DNA from: Bdellovibrionales bacterium CG12_big_fil_rev_8_21_14_0_65_38_15
GTDB taxonomy: Bacteria > Bdellovibrionota > Bacteriovoracia > Bacteriovoracales > Bacteriovoracaceae
NCBI GenBank assembly: GCA_002787775.1
Contig: PCUW01000043.1
Coordinates: 62,001-126,000, forward strand
Direction: 5' to 3'
Length of the DNA stretch: 64,000 bases
Within the stretch, counting starts at the first letter, position 1. Each line of letters begins with the position of its first letter. A model generated the notes under the pieces. It did not search any database. It worked only from the letters and a program-made list of their open reading frames with translations, and was not told the DNA's origin. Positions 18,920 through 28,464 of the stretch are shown one piece after another. The position numbers were made by a program, and so were the translations under genes.

Positions 18920-19915
18920 TCACGCGTTCAATGGATGGAAACAGCGAACACTATGCCCTGAAGCTGCTTCTTCTAATTGTGGATCGCCTTGGCTTCCTCT
19001 GCATTTGTCATCAACATATTTACATCTGTCTTGAAAATTACAACCAGAAGGAAGATCAAAAAGTGAAGGAACCATTCCTTCAATAGTTGGTAAGCGATCT
19101 CTTTTTTTACCAAGAGTTGAATCAAATGATGGAATCGATTCCATTAAGCCTTTTGTATATGGATGCTTTGGACTTGAAAAAAGCGTTTTTACATCTGCTC
19201 TTTCCACAATTTGTCCGCAGTACATTACCGCAACATCATCACATGTTTCAGCAACAACACCCAAATCATGGGTAATCATAATGATTCCCATTCCAAGCTC
19301 TGTCTGAAGTTTTTTCATTAGCTCAAGGATCTGAGCTTGAATTGTCACGTCTAGAGCAGTTGTTGGTTCATCTGCAATAAGGATATCCGGTTCACAGGCA
19401 AGAGACATGGCGATCATCACACGCTGCCTCATCCCACCTGAAAGTTGGTGAGGATATTCATGAATTCTTTTATCTGGAGATGGGATACCAACAAGCTTTA
19501 GCTGCTCGATAGATTTTTCGAGTCTTTGGGCCTTAGAAAGTTCTGGTTGGTGAAGTTTCAAAACTTCTTCGATTTGATTACCGACCGTAAAAACTGGATT
19601 CAAGGAAGTCATTGGCTCTTGGAAAATCATGGCAATCTTATTACCTCTAATTGTCCTCATTGCTTCAATTGGTTTATTTAAAAGATCTTCCCCACGATAT
19701 AGAATTTTTCCACCAGTAATCTCTCCTGGAGGATTTGGGATTAAGCGCATAATTGATAAGGCGGAAACTGATTTTCCAGAGCCGGACTCACCAACGATAC
19801 CTATTGTTCTACCCTTGTGAACATCAAAGTTTACACCGTTCACAGCAGTCACTCGACCACGATCAGTTCTAAACTCGACCACAAGATCTTTTACTTCAAG
19901 AATTTTCTCGGCCAT
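18920..19915 (-). CDS. oppD: Oligopeptide ABC importer ATPase, OppD/DppD type
   Basis: First ATPase of the importer, 331 residues. Walker A GESGSGKS, signature LSGGMRQR and Walker [12 protein letters not shown] are all intact, and the C-terminal extension carries CNFQDRC. It pairs with OppF to form the ATP-binding dimer under the two permeases. It starts 33 bases after oppC in the same operon. Confidence 0.93.
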   Translation of the reverse strand: MAEKILEVKDLVVEFRTDRGRVTAVNGVNFDVHKGRTIGIVGESGSGKSVSALSIMRLIPNPPGEITGGKILYRGEDLLNKPIEAMRTIRGNKIAMIFQEPMTSLNPVFTVGNQIEEVLKLHQPELSKAQRLEKSIEQLKLVGIPSPDKRIHEYPHQLSGGMRQRVMIAMSLACEPDILIADEPTTALDVTIQAQILELMKKLQTELGMGIIMITHDLGVVAETCDDVAVMYCGQIVERADVKTLFSSPKHPYTKGLMESIPSFDSTLGKKRDRLPTIEGMVPSLFDLPSGCNFQDRCKYVDDKCRGSQGDPQLEEAASGHSVRCFHPLNA

Positions 19916-19948
19916 TTTATCACCTTAAAAGAGGACAACCCCTCGATT

Positions 19949-20812
19949 TTACTTTCCTTTTAATTTTGGATCAAGCGCATCTCGAAGTGCATCTCCAAGA
20001 ATATTAAAAGCTAGCACTACAATAAGCATGGCAAGCGTTGCTGCTGCCAATTGCCACCATACCCCACGAGCAAGCTCAAGTTTTGCATCATCAATCATGA
20101 TCCCCCAACTTGGTCTGCCCTGAACTCCTAAACCTAGGTAAGAAAGAATAACCTCAGATTTAATTGCTGTTTGAAATGAAAGCGAAAAATTAATAATAAC
20201 AATATGAAGAACGTTTGGAAGGATATGGATAAAGAGCTTTCTCATATCGCCGCCGCCGATTGCTCCTGCAGCTTGAACATACTCTCTGTCTTTATGTCTC
20301 ATCACTTCCCCACGGATCAATCGACATAAACTCACCCAAGAAGTTAAACCAAGGGCAAGGTAAACCGTCATCAATCCTTTTCCCAGGATGAAAGCAATCG
20401 CAACAACAAGCATGATATATGGAATTGAAGTGAACGTCGTATAAAACCAAACGATCCCTTCATCAATCTTGCCGCCAAAATATCCAGCAAGAGCTCCCAA
20501 AGTTACACCAATAGTTATTGAGATTAGACTTGTGACAAGTCCAACTGACATAGCAACTTCAGTGCCTTTTAGAGTTTTTGCCCATACAGACATGCCAAAA
20601 ATATCTAATCCAAATGGATGTTCTAAAGATGGTGGATTATATGAAGGGCCAACACTTTTTTCCCAATCAGAAGCTAAGACACCACAAGCAACCAAAATGG
20701 CTACAACAGCATAAACAGCTACGATGATCAATGAAGTTAGAGCAAGCTTATCTTTGCATAATTGCTCAAAGGCGTGGCGCCACAGAGATTTAGACTGAAC
20801 ATTGCTAGACAT
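19949..20812 (-). CDS. oppC: Oligopeptide ABC importer permease, OppC/DppC type
   Basis: A 287-residue inner-membrane permease with an N-terminal OppC-type segment, about six hydrophobic helices and the EAA-like cytoplasmic loop around GGDMRKLFIHILPN, which contacts the ATPases. The end reads LGDALRDALDPKLKGK, typical of OppC/DppC. It lies 9 bases after oppB. Confidence 0.93.
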   Translation of the reverse strand: MSSNVQSKSLWRHAFEQLCKDKLALTSLIIVAVYAVVAILVACGVLASDWEKSVGPSYNPPSLEHPFGLDIFGMSVWAKTLKGTEVAMSVGLVTSLISITIGVTLGALAGYFGGKIDEGIVWFYTTFTSIPYIMLVVAIAFILGKGLMTVYLALGLTSWVSLCRLIRGEVMRHKDREYVQAAGAIGGGDMRKLFIHILPNVLHIVIINFSLSFQTAIKSEVILSYLGLGVQGRPSWGIMIDDAKLELARGVWWQLAAATLAMLIVVLAFNILGDALRDALDPKLKGK

Positions 20813-20821
20813 GACTTATCC

Positions 20822-21763
20822 TTAAGATAAACGAACGCGGGGATCTACTAACGTATAAAGAACGTCTGTGATCACCGAGAAAATTATATAGGCTACTGCC
20901 GACAATACCGTCATCGCTCTAATGACTGGAAAGTCAGAAGAGTTAATTGCATTAAGTGTGATACTTCCAAGTCCAGGAATCGAGAAGAAACTCTCCAATA
21001 GAAGAGCTCCTAAAATCAAAAACGGAATTTGGATAACAACATAAGTAATGATTGGGATCATGGCGTTTTTTAAAACGTGCTTAAACAAAATAACTCTCTC
21101 TGAAAGTCCTTTCGCTCGCGCTGTTCTAATATAGTCCTGGTAAATTTCATCCAGCATGATTGTTCTATAGAAACGAACATCTGGTCCAACTGACAACATA
21201 ACCCAAATAATTGCCGGAAGAAGAATATATGGAATGAAGTAAGGAAAACCGTAGTCATAACCTGAAATTTCAAACCAACCAAGTTTGTAAGCAAAGAACC
21301 ATTGACCAAATAAAATGTAAGCAAGACTAGATACTGACATTAAGGTTACGCAGCCAACAACAGTTACCTTATCAAACATAGAGCCGCGATAAAACGCGAC
21401 GAGCAGAGAGATTGAAATACCTAGAATTGTTGAAATGAAAAATGCAGGAAAAGAAAGTGTCGCAGATGGAACTGCGCCAGCTTTAATCATTTCACTGATT
21501 TCTTGTTTGGTTGACCAAGATCTACCAAAATCAAAAGTAAAAGCACTTCGAACGATGTCAAAATACTGAGACAACATTGGTTTATTAAGGCCAAGTTGCT
21601 GACGTATTTCGACGACCTGTTCCGCTGTAGCGTGTTTACCAAGAATGATAAGTGCTGGATCCGGTGCCACGACATTAAAAATTAAAAAGATAATAGCACA
21701 GACTCCTAAAATCACCGGAATGACATAGAGAAGTCTGCGAAAGATATAAGCGTAAATATTCAC
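20822..21763 (-). CDS. oppB: Oligopeptide ABC importer permease, OppB/DppB type
   Basis: A 313-residue inner-membrane permease that pairs with OppC. It begins with the family pattern FRRLLYVIPVILGV and has the loop RTARAKGLSERVILFKHVLK that docks the ATPase, then SFFSIPGLG, and ends in DPRVRLS, a characteristic OppB end. It lies 9 bases after the binding-protein gene. Confidence 0.94.
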   Translation of the reverse strand: MNIYAYIFRRLLYVIPVILGVCAIIFLIFNVVAPDPALIILGKHATAEQVVEIRQQLGLNKPMLSQYFDIVRSAFTFDFGRSWSTKQEISEMIKAGAVPSATLSFPAFFISTILGISISLLVAFYRGSMFDKVTVVGCVTLMSVSSLAYILFGQWFFAYKLGWFEISGYDYGFPYFIPYILLPAIIWVMLSVGPDVRFYRTIMLDEIYQDYIRTARAKGLSERVILFKHVLKNAMIPIITYVVIQIPFLILGALLLESFFSIPGLGSITLNAINSSDFPVIRAMTVLSAVAYIIFSVITDVLYTLVDPRVRLS

Positions 21764-21772
21764 GTTAACTCG

Positions 21773-23545
21773 TTATAGTTTTTCTAAAGCTACTTTTTTA
21801 GCTTCAACATCAACATCTAAATACTGTTCAGTACCGGCTTCAAAGTCAGTAATAATATAGTTTTTAAGCCATGAATGCTTAAGAACATAGTTTTGACGGT
21901 GAACACCAAAAATCCATGGCATCTCTTCAGCTGCCATACGGGTCATTTTCTCATACAGAGCAGTTCTCTCTGGAGTGTCTTGCATTGTTGATGCTGACTC
22001 ATAAAGACGATTGAATTCTGGATTATTGTAACCAGAACCGTTAGCACCTGGAACTTTATTTGGTCCATAAAGAAGTTGTAGGAAGTTTTCAGCATCTGGG
22101 TAATCAGCACCCCAAGCAATACTCCAAATTTCAACTTGTCTTGTATCAATTTTCTTTTGAAGCTCTGGCCAAGTGTTTTGAACAACTTTGATTTTCACAC
22201 CAATTTTTGCAAATTGTTGTTTCGTGTACTCTCCAATTTGGCGAGAAACAGTTGAAGAAGGACAGTCATAAGTTAACTCTTTAAGGCCTTTGCCTTCAGG
22301 GTAACCAGCTTCAGCAAGAAGTTTTTTCGCTCTTTCGATTTCGTCTTCTTTACCGTGTCCACGATAAGAATTCTTAAAGTCTTTTTCATAACCAGCAATT
22401 CCAGGAGGAACAAGAGACTGAGCTGGAAGGGCACGGTTATTGTAGAAAAGCTTATTTGAAGTGTTTACGTCGTAAGAAAGTGAAAGAGCTTGGCGTAGCT
22501 TCTTATTTTTTAAAAGTTCTAGATCAAGATTGAAAGCTGTATAAGTGACATCAAGTGAAGGCTGGATCAAAAGATCAATACCTTTAGTTGATAGATCAGA
22601 TGCAAGTTCATTTGATGGAGTCACCGCTGCATCAAAATTGTCTTTAGGAATACCAATAAAGTCTAAATTTCCTTTTTGGAAATTTAACCATCTCGGTTGA
22701 TCTTCTTTAATAATGCTAACGATGACTTTTTCAACTAATGGAAGTTTCTTTCCGCAGTATTCTTTAGCAATTTTTTCGAACTCTTCAGTCGCATCACATG
22801 GGAAAGTCTTTTCACGGTAATTTGGATTCTTAACGTATTCAATTCTATTTGATTGCTTAAACTCTGGAAGAATAAATGGACCTGTTCCTACCGGGTGGTT
22901 TAAGAACTCTTTGCCATAGAACTCAACCACTTCTTTTGCTGTTGCAGAAGTAAAGGTCATCGCTAATGAATAAAGGAACTGAGGAAAAGGCTTCACAAGC
23001 GTAAACTGTAGCGTGTGGCTATCTAGCGCCTTTACGCCTTCAACAACTTCATCATAGTTTACAGTTTCAGATGCTGTATTTTTCTCTCTCCATTCATTTA
23101 GACCTTTTAGTTTCCCGTCAATTGTCCACCAACCAAGTCCTTGAAGCTTTGGATCAGCTAGGCGCTTAATAGAGTAAACAAAATCTTCAGCAACAAGTTC
23201 ACGACCTTTTCCACCAGGGAAAGCTTTATCATCGTGGAACTTAACACCTTTTCTAATTTTAAAAGTATAAGTTAAACCGTTATTACTAACCTCAGGCATT
23301 GCCTCTGCAAGATTAGGAGACAGTTGGTAAGGACGTCTTAAATAATGGTACTCGAGCAAACTCTCATAAACGCGAGCCGTTTCGTTTGATGAATAGCGAT
23401 CGTTTGAATAGATAGGATCCATTCCTTTAACTTCACTTCCAACAACAAGATTTAAAACCTTTTCACTTGAAATTTCTTTTTTTGTACAAGAAACCATCGA
23501 AAGCACAGCAACGATGAGTACAGAAAGTAGCGATAACTTATTCAT
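21773..23545 (-). CDS. oppA: Peptide-binding lipoprotein, SBP family 5 (OppA/DppA type)
   Basis: A 590-residue extracytoplasmic solute-binding protein. The signal MNKLSLLSVLIVAVLSMVSC puts the lipid-modified Cys at residue 20. The mature part follows the family 5 pattern, with GSEVKGMDPIYSND, the segment YTFKIRKGVKFHD and GTGPF. The length is slightly above the usual 530-550 residues. The start has AAGGA eight bases upstream. As first gene of the five-gene cluster it captures peptides for OppBCDF; peptide specificity is unknown. Confidence 0.92.
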   Translation of the reverse strand: MNKLSLLSVLIVAVLSMVSCTKKEISSEKVLNLVVGSEVKGMDPIYSNDRYSSNETARVYESLLEYHYLRRPYQLSPNLAEAMPEVSNNGLTYTFKIRKGVKFHDDKAFPGGKGRELVAEDFVYSIKRLADPKLQGLGWWTIDGKLKGLNEWREKNTASETVNYDEVVEGVKALDSHTLQFTLVKPFPQFLYSLAMTFTSATAKEVVEFYGKEFLNHPVGTGPFILPEFKQSNRIEYVKNPNYREKTFPCDATEEFEKIAKEYCGKKLPLVEKVIVSIIKEDQPRWLNFQKGNLDFIGIPKDNFDAAVTPSNELASDLSTKGIDLLIQPSLDVTYTAFNLDLELLKNKKLRQALSLSYDVNTSNKLFYNNRALPAQSLVPPGIAGYEKDFKNSYRGHGKEDEIERAKKLLAEAGYPEGKGLKELTYDCPSSTVSRQIGEYTKQQFAKIGVKIKVVQNTWPELQKKIDTRQVEIWSIAWGADYPDAENFLQLLYGPNKVPGANGSGYNNPEFNRLYESASTMQDTPERTALYEKMTRMAAEEMPWIFGVHRQNYVLKHSWLKNYIITDFEAGTEQYLDVDVEAKKVALEKL

Positions 23546-23647
23546 ATGAACCGTCCTTATAAATACACCAAAAATACTTTTAAGCGATTGTAGTGAGGTT
23601 TTATATATAAATTTGTGCGTGATTTCTACTTTCTTTAGAGATAAGTG

Positions 23648-24127
23648 CTAACGCTGAGCAAGATTCCGACATTCATTTGTGAAAAGTTCGAGCTTCGCCT
23701 CAACATTTGTAACGCTATTCTTGTAAATTAGAGTTTGCCTGGAAAAATAACTGTCATTGTTAAAAGCATGCAGTGTCAAAGTGACACTTTCTTTTTCTCC
23801 TAACGCAGTGGCCAAGACGAGTTGATCTTTTTTATGACGAACTTCAGCATTTGGTAATTTGTTTTGATTTCTAGCAATAATCCAATCGCGCCATGTTAAT
23901 AAAAACTTTTTAACTGAGTCTGAATTTTTAATACGTTGATAAAAACTACCAGTTAATTTTTTTTCTTTTAAAGAAATGTTTAATATTTCTTCTCCATAAA
24001 CAGGAAGATCCAGAGAAACGGTAAAATTATTTTTTTCAAAAGCTAGTGTTGAGTAATAATCAAAGACATGCTTTTCACGACCTATTTCAATTCTGCCCTT
24101 GCCTGAACTTTCAAGACACCAACCCAT
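23648..24127 (-). CDS. Small probable lipoprotein with unclear start
   Basis: The first ATG gives 159 residues and no ribosome site. The same frame is open upstream and reads (forward 24128-24226) a near-perfect lipoprotein signal: RFRVCAFASLQAIVFFLGGC followed by Ser. No ATG, GTG or TTG exists in that stretch, which overlaps the end of the TPR gene. The true start may be non-standard, or one base may be missing: a single inserted base after GTG-CG would give MRFASLQAIVFFLGGC. The mature part is rich in beta strands and ends in CRNLAQR. No family is recognised. Confidence 0.65.
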   Translation of the reverse strand: MGWCLESSGKGRIEIGREKHVFDYYSTLAFEKNNFTVSLDLPVYGEEILNISLKEKKLTGSFYQRIKNSDSVKKFLLTWRDWIIARNQNKLPNAEVRHKKDQLVLATALGEKESVTLTLHAFNNDSYFSRQTLIYKNSVTNVEAKLELFTNECRNLAQR

Positions 24128-24195
24128 ATAAGCTTGTTGATTATTAGAATGAAGAGAGGCGGTGCTAAATAGAGAGCAACCGCCAAGGAAAAATA

Positions 24196-26052
24196 CTATG
24201 GCTTGGAGGCTGGCAAACGCACAGACTCTAAATCTTGAAGGGCCTTGATGACTTCGTCTTTGTCTGTTTTGACTTTGCTTAATTTTAAAGCCTCCACATA
24301 ATACTTTTTCGCCATATCAAAAGACTCTAGCTCTTTATAAACGATAGCTAGATGTTTTGTGATAACAGGATCGTCTGAAACTAGTTTTACAGCTTTATGT
24401 AGCTCTGCCAAAGCTTTTTCAAATTTTCCCGTTTTAAAATAATACCAACCTAATGAATCGCGAATATATCCATCTTTTGGAGAAATTTCGATCGCCTTTT
24501 GGATCATACTATAGGCACGATCCATGTCCTTACCTTGCTCAAGCAAAGTGTATCCAATGAAGTTTAATGCATGAGGATCTTTAGGATCTTTAACAAGCAT
24601 CTTTTCAACTAAACTAATGGCTTCTTCATGGCGCTTAGCACGATCAAGTAACGAAGCTAAATAAAGTTCATGAGTTTTATCAAACCCAGTTCCATCTTGA
24701 ACGCTGGCCAATGCCTCAATCGCATTATCAACGTTTCCAAGTGTTTCGTAGAAACTCGCTAAAACTAAATGCATACCGACAGTGACTTCACTGTGACTTG
24801 CAGCGTATTCATTAATTTGTTTTTTTAGATCTTTTTCTGGCTCAGGCTTGCCCTGTGCCGCATTGGTGAGTGCTACTACATTTAAAATTTGTGTGACCTG
24901 TAAAGCACTCTCGTGAAATAGAGCTGAGTCTGATGGAATTTTTTGAAAAGTTGCCATCGCGTCTTCAAGACGATCTGTGTCCTTATATAAAGAACCTAGA
25001 TAAAATAGAACTTTATCCGAATCAGGGATTGCCACTAAGATCTCTTTAAAAGCACCAATCGCTTCATCGAGTTTTCCTGCGTCAGTATAAAGAATACCAA
25101 GTCTCACTTTTAAATTTAAATTATCTGGATCGAGACTTGAGAGACGCTCCGCAAAGGGAAGAACGTCTTTATATCTCGATGTCGCAAACATGACTTGAAC
25201 AATCCTAGATAGAACTTGATAGTTTGAAGGCTTCATCTTTAAAAAAGCTTTATAAGTCGCTATCGCATCATCATATTTTTCAAGTTCTTCGTAACGAACA
25301 CCAACAGCAATCGCGGCTTGATAAAAACTTGGCTGAATCTTTAAGGCTTTTTTAAAGTAAGCCATTGCTTCTTTATTCTTTTTTTCGTCTTGAGCAATTT
25401 TACCTAAATAAAAAGTGAAGACTGCATTTTTTGGATTGGCTTTTTGACAACTGTTTAGAAGCGCTTTCGCTTTAACAGCCTCTTTGTCTACGGCGTGAGC
25501 CTTTGCCAAGAACAAACAAGCCTCTTCGCTTTTTTTGTTTGCAGACAACACATCTCTATAAGCTTTTTTGGCTAAATCAGGTTTTTCAAGAGCCGTATAG
25601 ATTCCACCAAGAACTAAACCTAGTGCATCTTCTTTTCCTTTAGAATTTTCAAAAAGAAATTTTAAATGCGGCTCTGCTTCAGCTAATTGACCAGAGCGAA
25701 TCAACTCAACCGCATAACGCTTTTGCACATAAAGGTCTTTCGGATTCATAGCGAAAACTTGTTTTAAAAGCATAGAAGCCGTATGCGGATCATCTCTTAG
25801 AGCTGCATCATTTGCTTTTAAAAATAAATCACTCGAGAGAAATTCAATCGCTTGAGGCCCAGCCTTTATGGCCTGTTCAGTCATATCAGTTAACTGTTTA
25901 TCTACTAAAGCTTTTAAAGCTTTTTCGTCGACTGGCTTAACCTCTTTATTACTAGCTACACTTTGATTTTTTTCATTCGTATGTGAGCAACTCAGTAGCG
26001 CTGCACTCATCACGATCAAAGTTAAGAAAGAATTGAGTTTTAAGTTTTTCAT
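24196..26052 (-). CDS. TPR-repeat lipoprotein
   Basis: A 618-residue lipoprotein (signal ending ALLSC, Cys at residue 22) made of roughly fifteen tetratricopeptide repeats. Units are visible as ALGLVLGGIYTALEKPDLA, FYLGKIAQDEKKNKEA, NLKVRLGILYTDAGKLDEA and YIRDSLGWYYFKTGKFEKA. TPR lipoproteins of this kind act as docking scaffolds at the outer membrane, for example in motility, secretion or cell-wall assembly. The partner is unknown. GAGGA lies upstream of the ATG. It is followed by the small lipoprotein gene on the same strand. Confidence 0.9.
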   Translation of the reverse strand: MKNLKLNSFLTLIVMSAALLSCSHTNEKNQSVASNKEVKPVDEKALKALVDKQLTDMTEQAIKAGPQAIEFLSSDLFLKANDAALRDDPHTASMLLKQVFAMNPKDLYVQKRYAVELIRSGQLAEAEPHLKFLFENSKGKEDALGLVLGGIYTALEKPDLAKKAYRDVLSANKKSEEACLFLAKAHAVDKEAVKAKALLNSCQKANPKNAVFTFYLGKIAQDEKKNKEAMAYFKKALKIQPSFYQAAIAVGVRYEELEKYDDAIATYKAFLKMKPSNYQVLSRIVQVMFATSRYKDVLPFAERLSSLDPDNLNLKVRLGILYTDAGKLDEAIGAFKEILVAIPDSDKVLFYLGSLYKDTDRLEDAMATFQKIPSDSALFHESALQVTQILNVVALTNAAQGKPEPEKDLKKQINEYAASHSEVTVGMHLVLASFYETLGNVDNAIEALASVQDGTGFDKTHELYLASLLDRAKRHEEAISLVEKMLVKDPKDPHALNFIGYTLLEQGKDMDRAYSMIQKAIEISPKDGYIRDSLGWYYFKTGKFEKALAELHKAVKLVSDDPVITKHLAIVYKELESFDMAKKYYVEALKLSKVKTDKDEVIKALQDLESVRLPASKP

Positions 26053-26279
26053 CAGCGATCATCCTCAGGTTAGAAAGCTTACGCTTCTCACCTATCTCAT
26101 CGACGCCAAAGGTCTAAAAATTAGAAAACCTAGCCTTAATCGGCTTTTTCATAAAAATCGGCATCAATTTCCTTAAATTAATTATAACTTTGACGCTGTG
26201 CTCAGCTATTTTTTCGACTTAAAAGTCTGACTTTTACGAGATATTAATAAGTTAGGAATGACTCTTATGGCCGATTTTC

Positions 26280-26309
26280 TTGACACAGGCCTAGCAAGCT
26301 TGCTACTTA
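26280..26309 (+). promoter_or_regulatory. Candidate promoter for the PhaR-type gene
   Basis: TTGACA (26280-26285) is a perfect -35 hexamer. TACTTA (26304-26309), 18 bases further on, is a moderate -10. If used, the leader before the gene at 26563 would be about 245 bases. Confidence 0.4.
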
Positions 26310-26424
26310 CGTTATCGACGAGGAGCAATGCAAATCAATCTGTTGATGCGCATCTCATTATGTAGACGTAAGTCTTTGTTATTACATCATTTCCAAGTTT
26401 AGCTAAATAAAACTAACGCAAAGC

Positions 26425-26514
26425 ATGGAAAAAACTACACTAGATGTTAACAAATTGATGGATTCTATGTATAACGCCCTCGGCTGCATTAAAAAGCTAA
26501 TTAATTTGTTCTGA
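26425..26514 (+). CDS. Possible 29-residue small protein
   Basis: An ATG frame of 29 codons (starting MEKTTLDVNKLMDSMYN, ending KKLINLF) lies 48 bases before the PhaR-type gene. It would be a short amphipathic helix. No good ribosome site precedes it, so it may be chance. Confidence 0.22.
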   Translation: MEKTTLDVNKLMDSMYNALGCIKKLINLF

Positions 26515-26562
26515 AACAAGAAAGCTAAACGTTAGATAACTTTCTTCAAATAGGGGAAAACG

Positions 26563-26949
26563 ATGACTGAAGTACGTATTATCAAGCGCTACCAAAACCG
26601 CAAGCTCTATGACACTCATCAGAGTTGCTACGTGACACTAGAGGAAATCGCTCAGATTATCCGCGAAGGTCATGAAATCCAAGTGATCGACAATAAGACG
26701 AAAAACGACATCACTTATCAAACTCAATTGCAACTTCTTGCAGACCAAGAGCGTAAAGCCCTTAATGCAAAAGACGTTGAGCTTCTTAAGCGTGTTATTC
26801 GTTCTGACGACGGCACTTTCACTGGCTACATTAAAGCCCTTGAAAACAAAGTTGGTGGAGAGCTTGCTACTCCTAAGACTGAAGAGTTCAAGCCATTTAT
26901 GGCAACTGAATTGAACGCTTCTGTTGAAACACCTGCTACTTTGAACTAA
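26563..26949 (+). CDS. phaR: PhaR-type polyhydroxyalkanoate synthesis regulator
   Basis: Residues 1-65 match the PHB/PHA accumulation regulator DNA-binding domain, with the family segment IIKRYQNRKLYDT near the start and YVTLEEIAQIIREG after it. PhaR proteins bind both DNA and polymer granules and repress phasin genes. At 128 residues it is shorter than classic PhaR and has a variable tail instead of the second granule domain. No PHA synthase or phasin is in the window, so the target is open. AGGGGAAAA precedes the ATG. Confidence 0.88.
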   Translation: MTEVRIIKRYQNRKLYDTHQSCYVTLEEIAQIIREGHEIQVIDNKTKNDITYQTQLQLLADQERKALNAKDVELLKRVIRSDDGTFTGYIKALENKVGGELATPKTEEFKPFMATELNASVETPATLN

Positions 26950-26955
26950 AATCTA

Positions 26956-26989
26956 GGGGTTCTAAACAATTGAACCCCAAGGTTTTATT
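26956..26989 (+). terminator. Hairpin after phaR, possible terminator or attenuator
   Basis: GGGGTTC (26956-26962) pairs with GAACCCC (26972-26978) around a nine-base loop and is followed by the T-rich stretch GGTTTTATTT. It sits directly before the TTG start at 26990, so it could end phaR transcripts or modulate the next gene. Confidence 0.55.
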
Positions 26990-27667
26990 TTGAAAATAGC
27001 AAATAAAAGTATTTTACGAATCCCTTTAAAACTCTGTTTTTTAGGGATTTTTTTTATTGGTACCACTCTAGCTCAAACTAAGATTGAAAAGTTAACCTCA
27101 ACAGATAAGCCTGTTGTTGATTCAACTTCAAAATCAAGTTCATCTTCTTCGTCTTCTCCAAGTGGAATGCTGCAAAGACATTCAGTTGGAATTGGCCTTG
27201 GACAAACTTTTCTTTTAGGCGATCTTGAAGATAATGGTGAGAACAAAATCACTGTTGATGGCTTTTATAATTATAGTGCCAGCCATTCTTTTGATCTTCT
27301 TGTGAACATGCATATTTCAAAGCATAAGTTTCGCGGCAGAAGTGCTCTAGTAAGAGGTTTTGCTCCAGGGATTAAAGCTAAGCTTTATCAATTTGATAAT
27401 TTTTCACCTTATGTGCTTGGTGGTCTTGGACTTTATGCTCCAAAGCTTCATCGTGTGATTAATGCCAATGGCGATATTCAACAGACTGAAACGAAGATCG
27501 CTTTTGGTTATCATTTTGGTGCTGGTGCAGACTTAGCATTAAATAATAATGTTTCAGTTGGACTCCTTTTTCATTTTCATAATCCATTTGACCTTAAACA
27601 GGATGTTGGGCAAGAAGTTGAGGCAGCATATTACAAGTTAATGATGCTCGCCTTTTACGTCTTCTAG
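26990..27667 (+). CDS. Outer-membrane beta-barrel protein (OmpW/OprF-like)
   Basis: A 225-residue exported protein. The signal runs to about residue 29 (LGIFFIGTTLAQ), followed by a Ser-rich linker (residues 44-55). The mature part shows alternating strands (HSVGIGLGQTFLLGD, YVLGGLGLYAP) and ends in LAFYVF with a terminal Phe, as recognised by the BAM machinery. The start codon is TTG; no strong ribosome site is seen. It leads directly (2 bases) into the first ArsA-type gene. Confidence 0.8.
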   Translation: MKIANKSILRIPLKLCFLGIFFIGTTLAQTKIEKLTSTDKPVVDSTSKSSSSSSSSPSGMLQRHSVGIGLGQTFLLGDLEDNGENKITVDGFYNYSASHSFDLLVNMHISKHKFRGRSALVRGFAPGIKAKLYQFDNFSPYVLGGLGLYAPKLHRVINANGDIQQTETKIAFGYHFGAGADLALNNNVSVGLLFHFHNPFDLKQDVGQEVEAAYYKLMMLAFYVF

Positions 27668-27669
27668 AA

Positions 27670-28464
27670 ATGACAGCTCGACTCCTTGTCTTCACAGGCA
27701 AGGGCGGTGTGGGAAAAACCACTCTCGCCCTAGCAACATGTGAAGCACTCAAACTTCAGGGAAAAAACGTTTTCTATAATTCGTTTCACGTGGATCACCC
27801 CAGAGAAGTTGAAAATCTAAACCTTGATTATTTTGATCTCGACCTTGAAGATAGTGCTACCGAATATATGGGGCGAAAGCTTCACTCGGAAACCGTCGCT
27901 CATTGGATAATGAAGACTCCATTCTTTAAAGCATTGTTTGGCATGATGCCAGGGCTCGGCCAAATGATTTTACTTGGCCATGTTCTAGATCGTTTAGAAC
28001 AAGACCCAGATCTCTATATCGTGCTTGATTCACCTGCTTCTGGTCACACACTTTCGATGTTTGAATCAACCCATAACTTTCATGAAATGTTTCAAACAGG
28101 AATTTTAGCTGACGATATAAAAAAGATGCATCGTCTTTTATCGGATCCTAAATTTTTAGAGATTCAAGTCGTCTCACTTCCAACAGAAATGGCGATTCAA
28201 GAGGCTAATGAGCTCTCAGCTCAACTGGTTGAGCTAGGCCTTAATAAACCTAAGCATTGGCTCAATTCTTCAATGATTGAGAATGAGCAGATCAAAGAGT
28301 CATCTCATGATCAACTTCCATCGTTTTTAAAAATTAAAACAGAACTTGAGACTGAACTTCGAAAAGAGTACCAATTTCATTCTATTATTCCCTATATCGC
28401 GTCTTCGCAGTTTGAACAAATTGTTCAAATGATTACTCCCACCATGACTGGGAGTTTAGAATGA
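27670..28464 (+). CDS. ArsA/Get3-family ATPase, first copy
   Basis: A 264-residue P-loop ATPase of the ArsA/GET3 family. The deviant Walker A GKGGVGKT is at residues 10-17 and the switch II-like segment reads LDSPASGHTL near 117-126. The domain is shorter than one half of classic ArsA. No ArsB, ArsR or ArsC is near, so arsenite export is unlikely; protein targeting or another regulatory role is possible. It overlaps the second copy by four bases (ATGA), which suggests a heterodimer. Confidence 0.88.
   Translation: MTARLLVFTGKGGVGKTTLALATCEALKLQGKNVFYNSFHVDHPREVENLNLDYFDLDLEDSATEYMGRKLHSETVAHWIMKTPFFKALFGMMPGLGQMILLGHVLDRLEQDPDLYIVLDSPASGHTLSMFESTHNFHEMFQTGILADDIKKMHRLLSDPKFLEIQVVSLPTEMAIQEANELSAQLVELGLNKPKHWLNSSMIENEQIKESSHDQLPSFLKIKTELETELRKEYQFHSIIPYIASSQFEQIVQMITPTMTGSLE

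Larger units (their letters stand above)
26053..26562. other. 510-base stretch without a clear gene
   Basis: This is the longest gap in the window and separates the divergent TPR gene and the PhaR-type gene. It contains a promoter candidate (26280-26309) and two very short reading frames (26328-26402 with a GGAG only two bases before its ATG, and 26425-26514). A small hairpin AGCC-TTAATC-GGCT followed by TTTT lies near 26133-26150. No tRNA or known riboswitch fold was recognised. Confidence 0.5.

Noticed and set aside
17938-23545. Nickel rather than peptide importer
   Set aside because: The five proteins fit family 5 importers in general; the binding protein length and segments favour peptides, and no nickel enzyme genes are nearby. 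It cannot be excluded completely.
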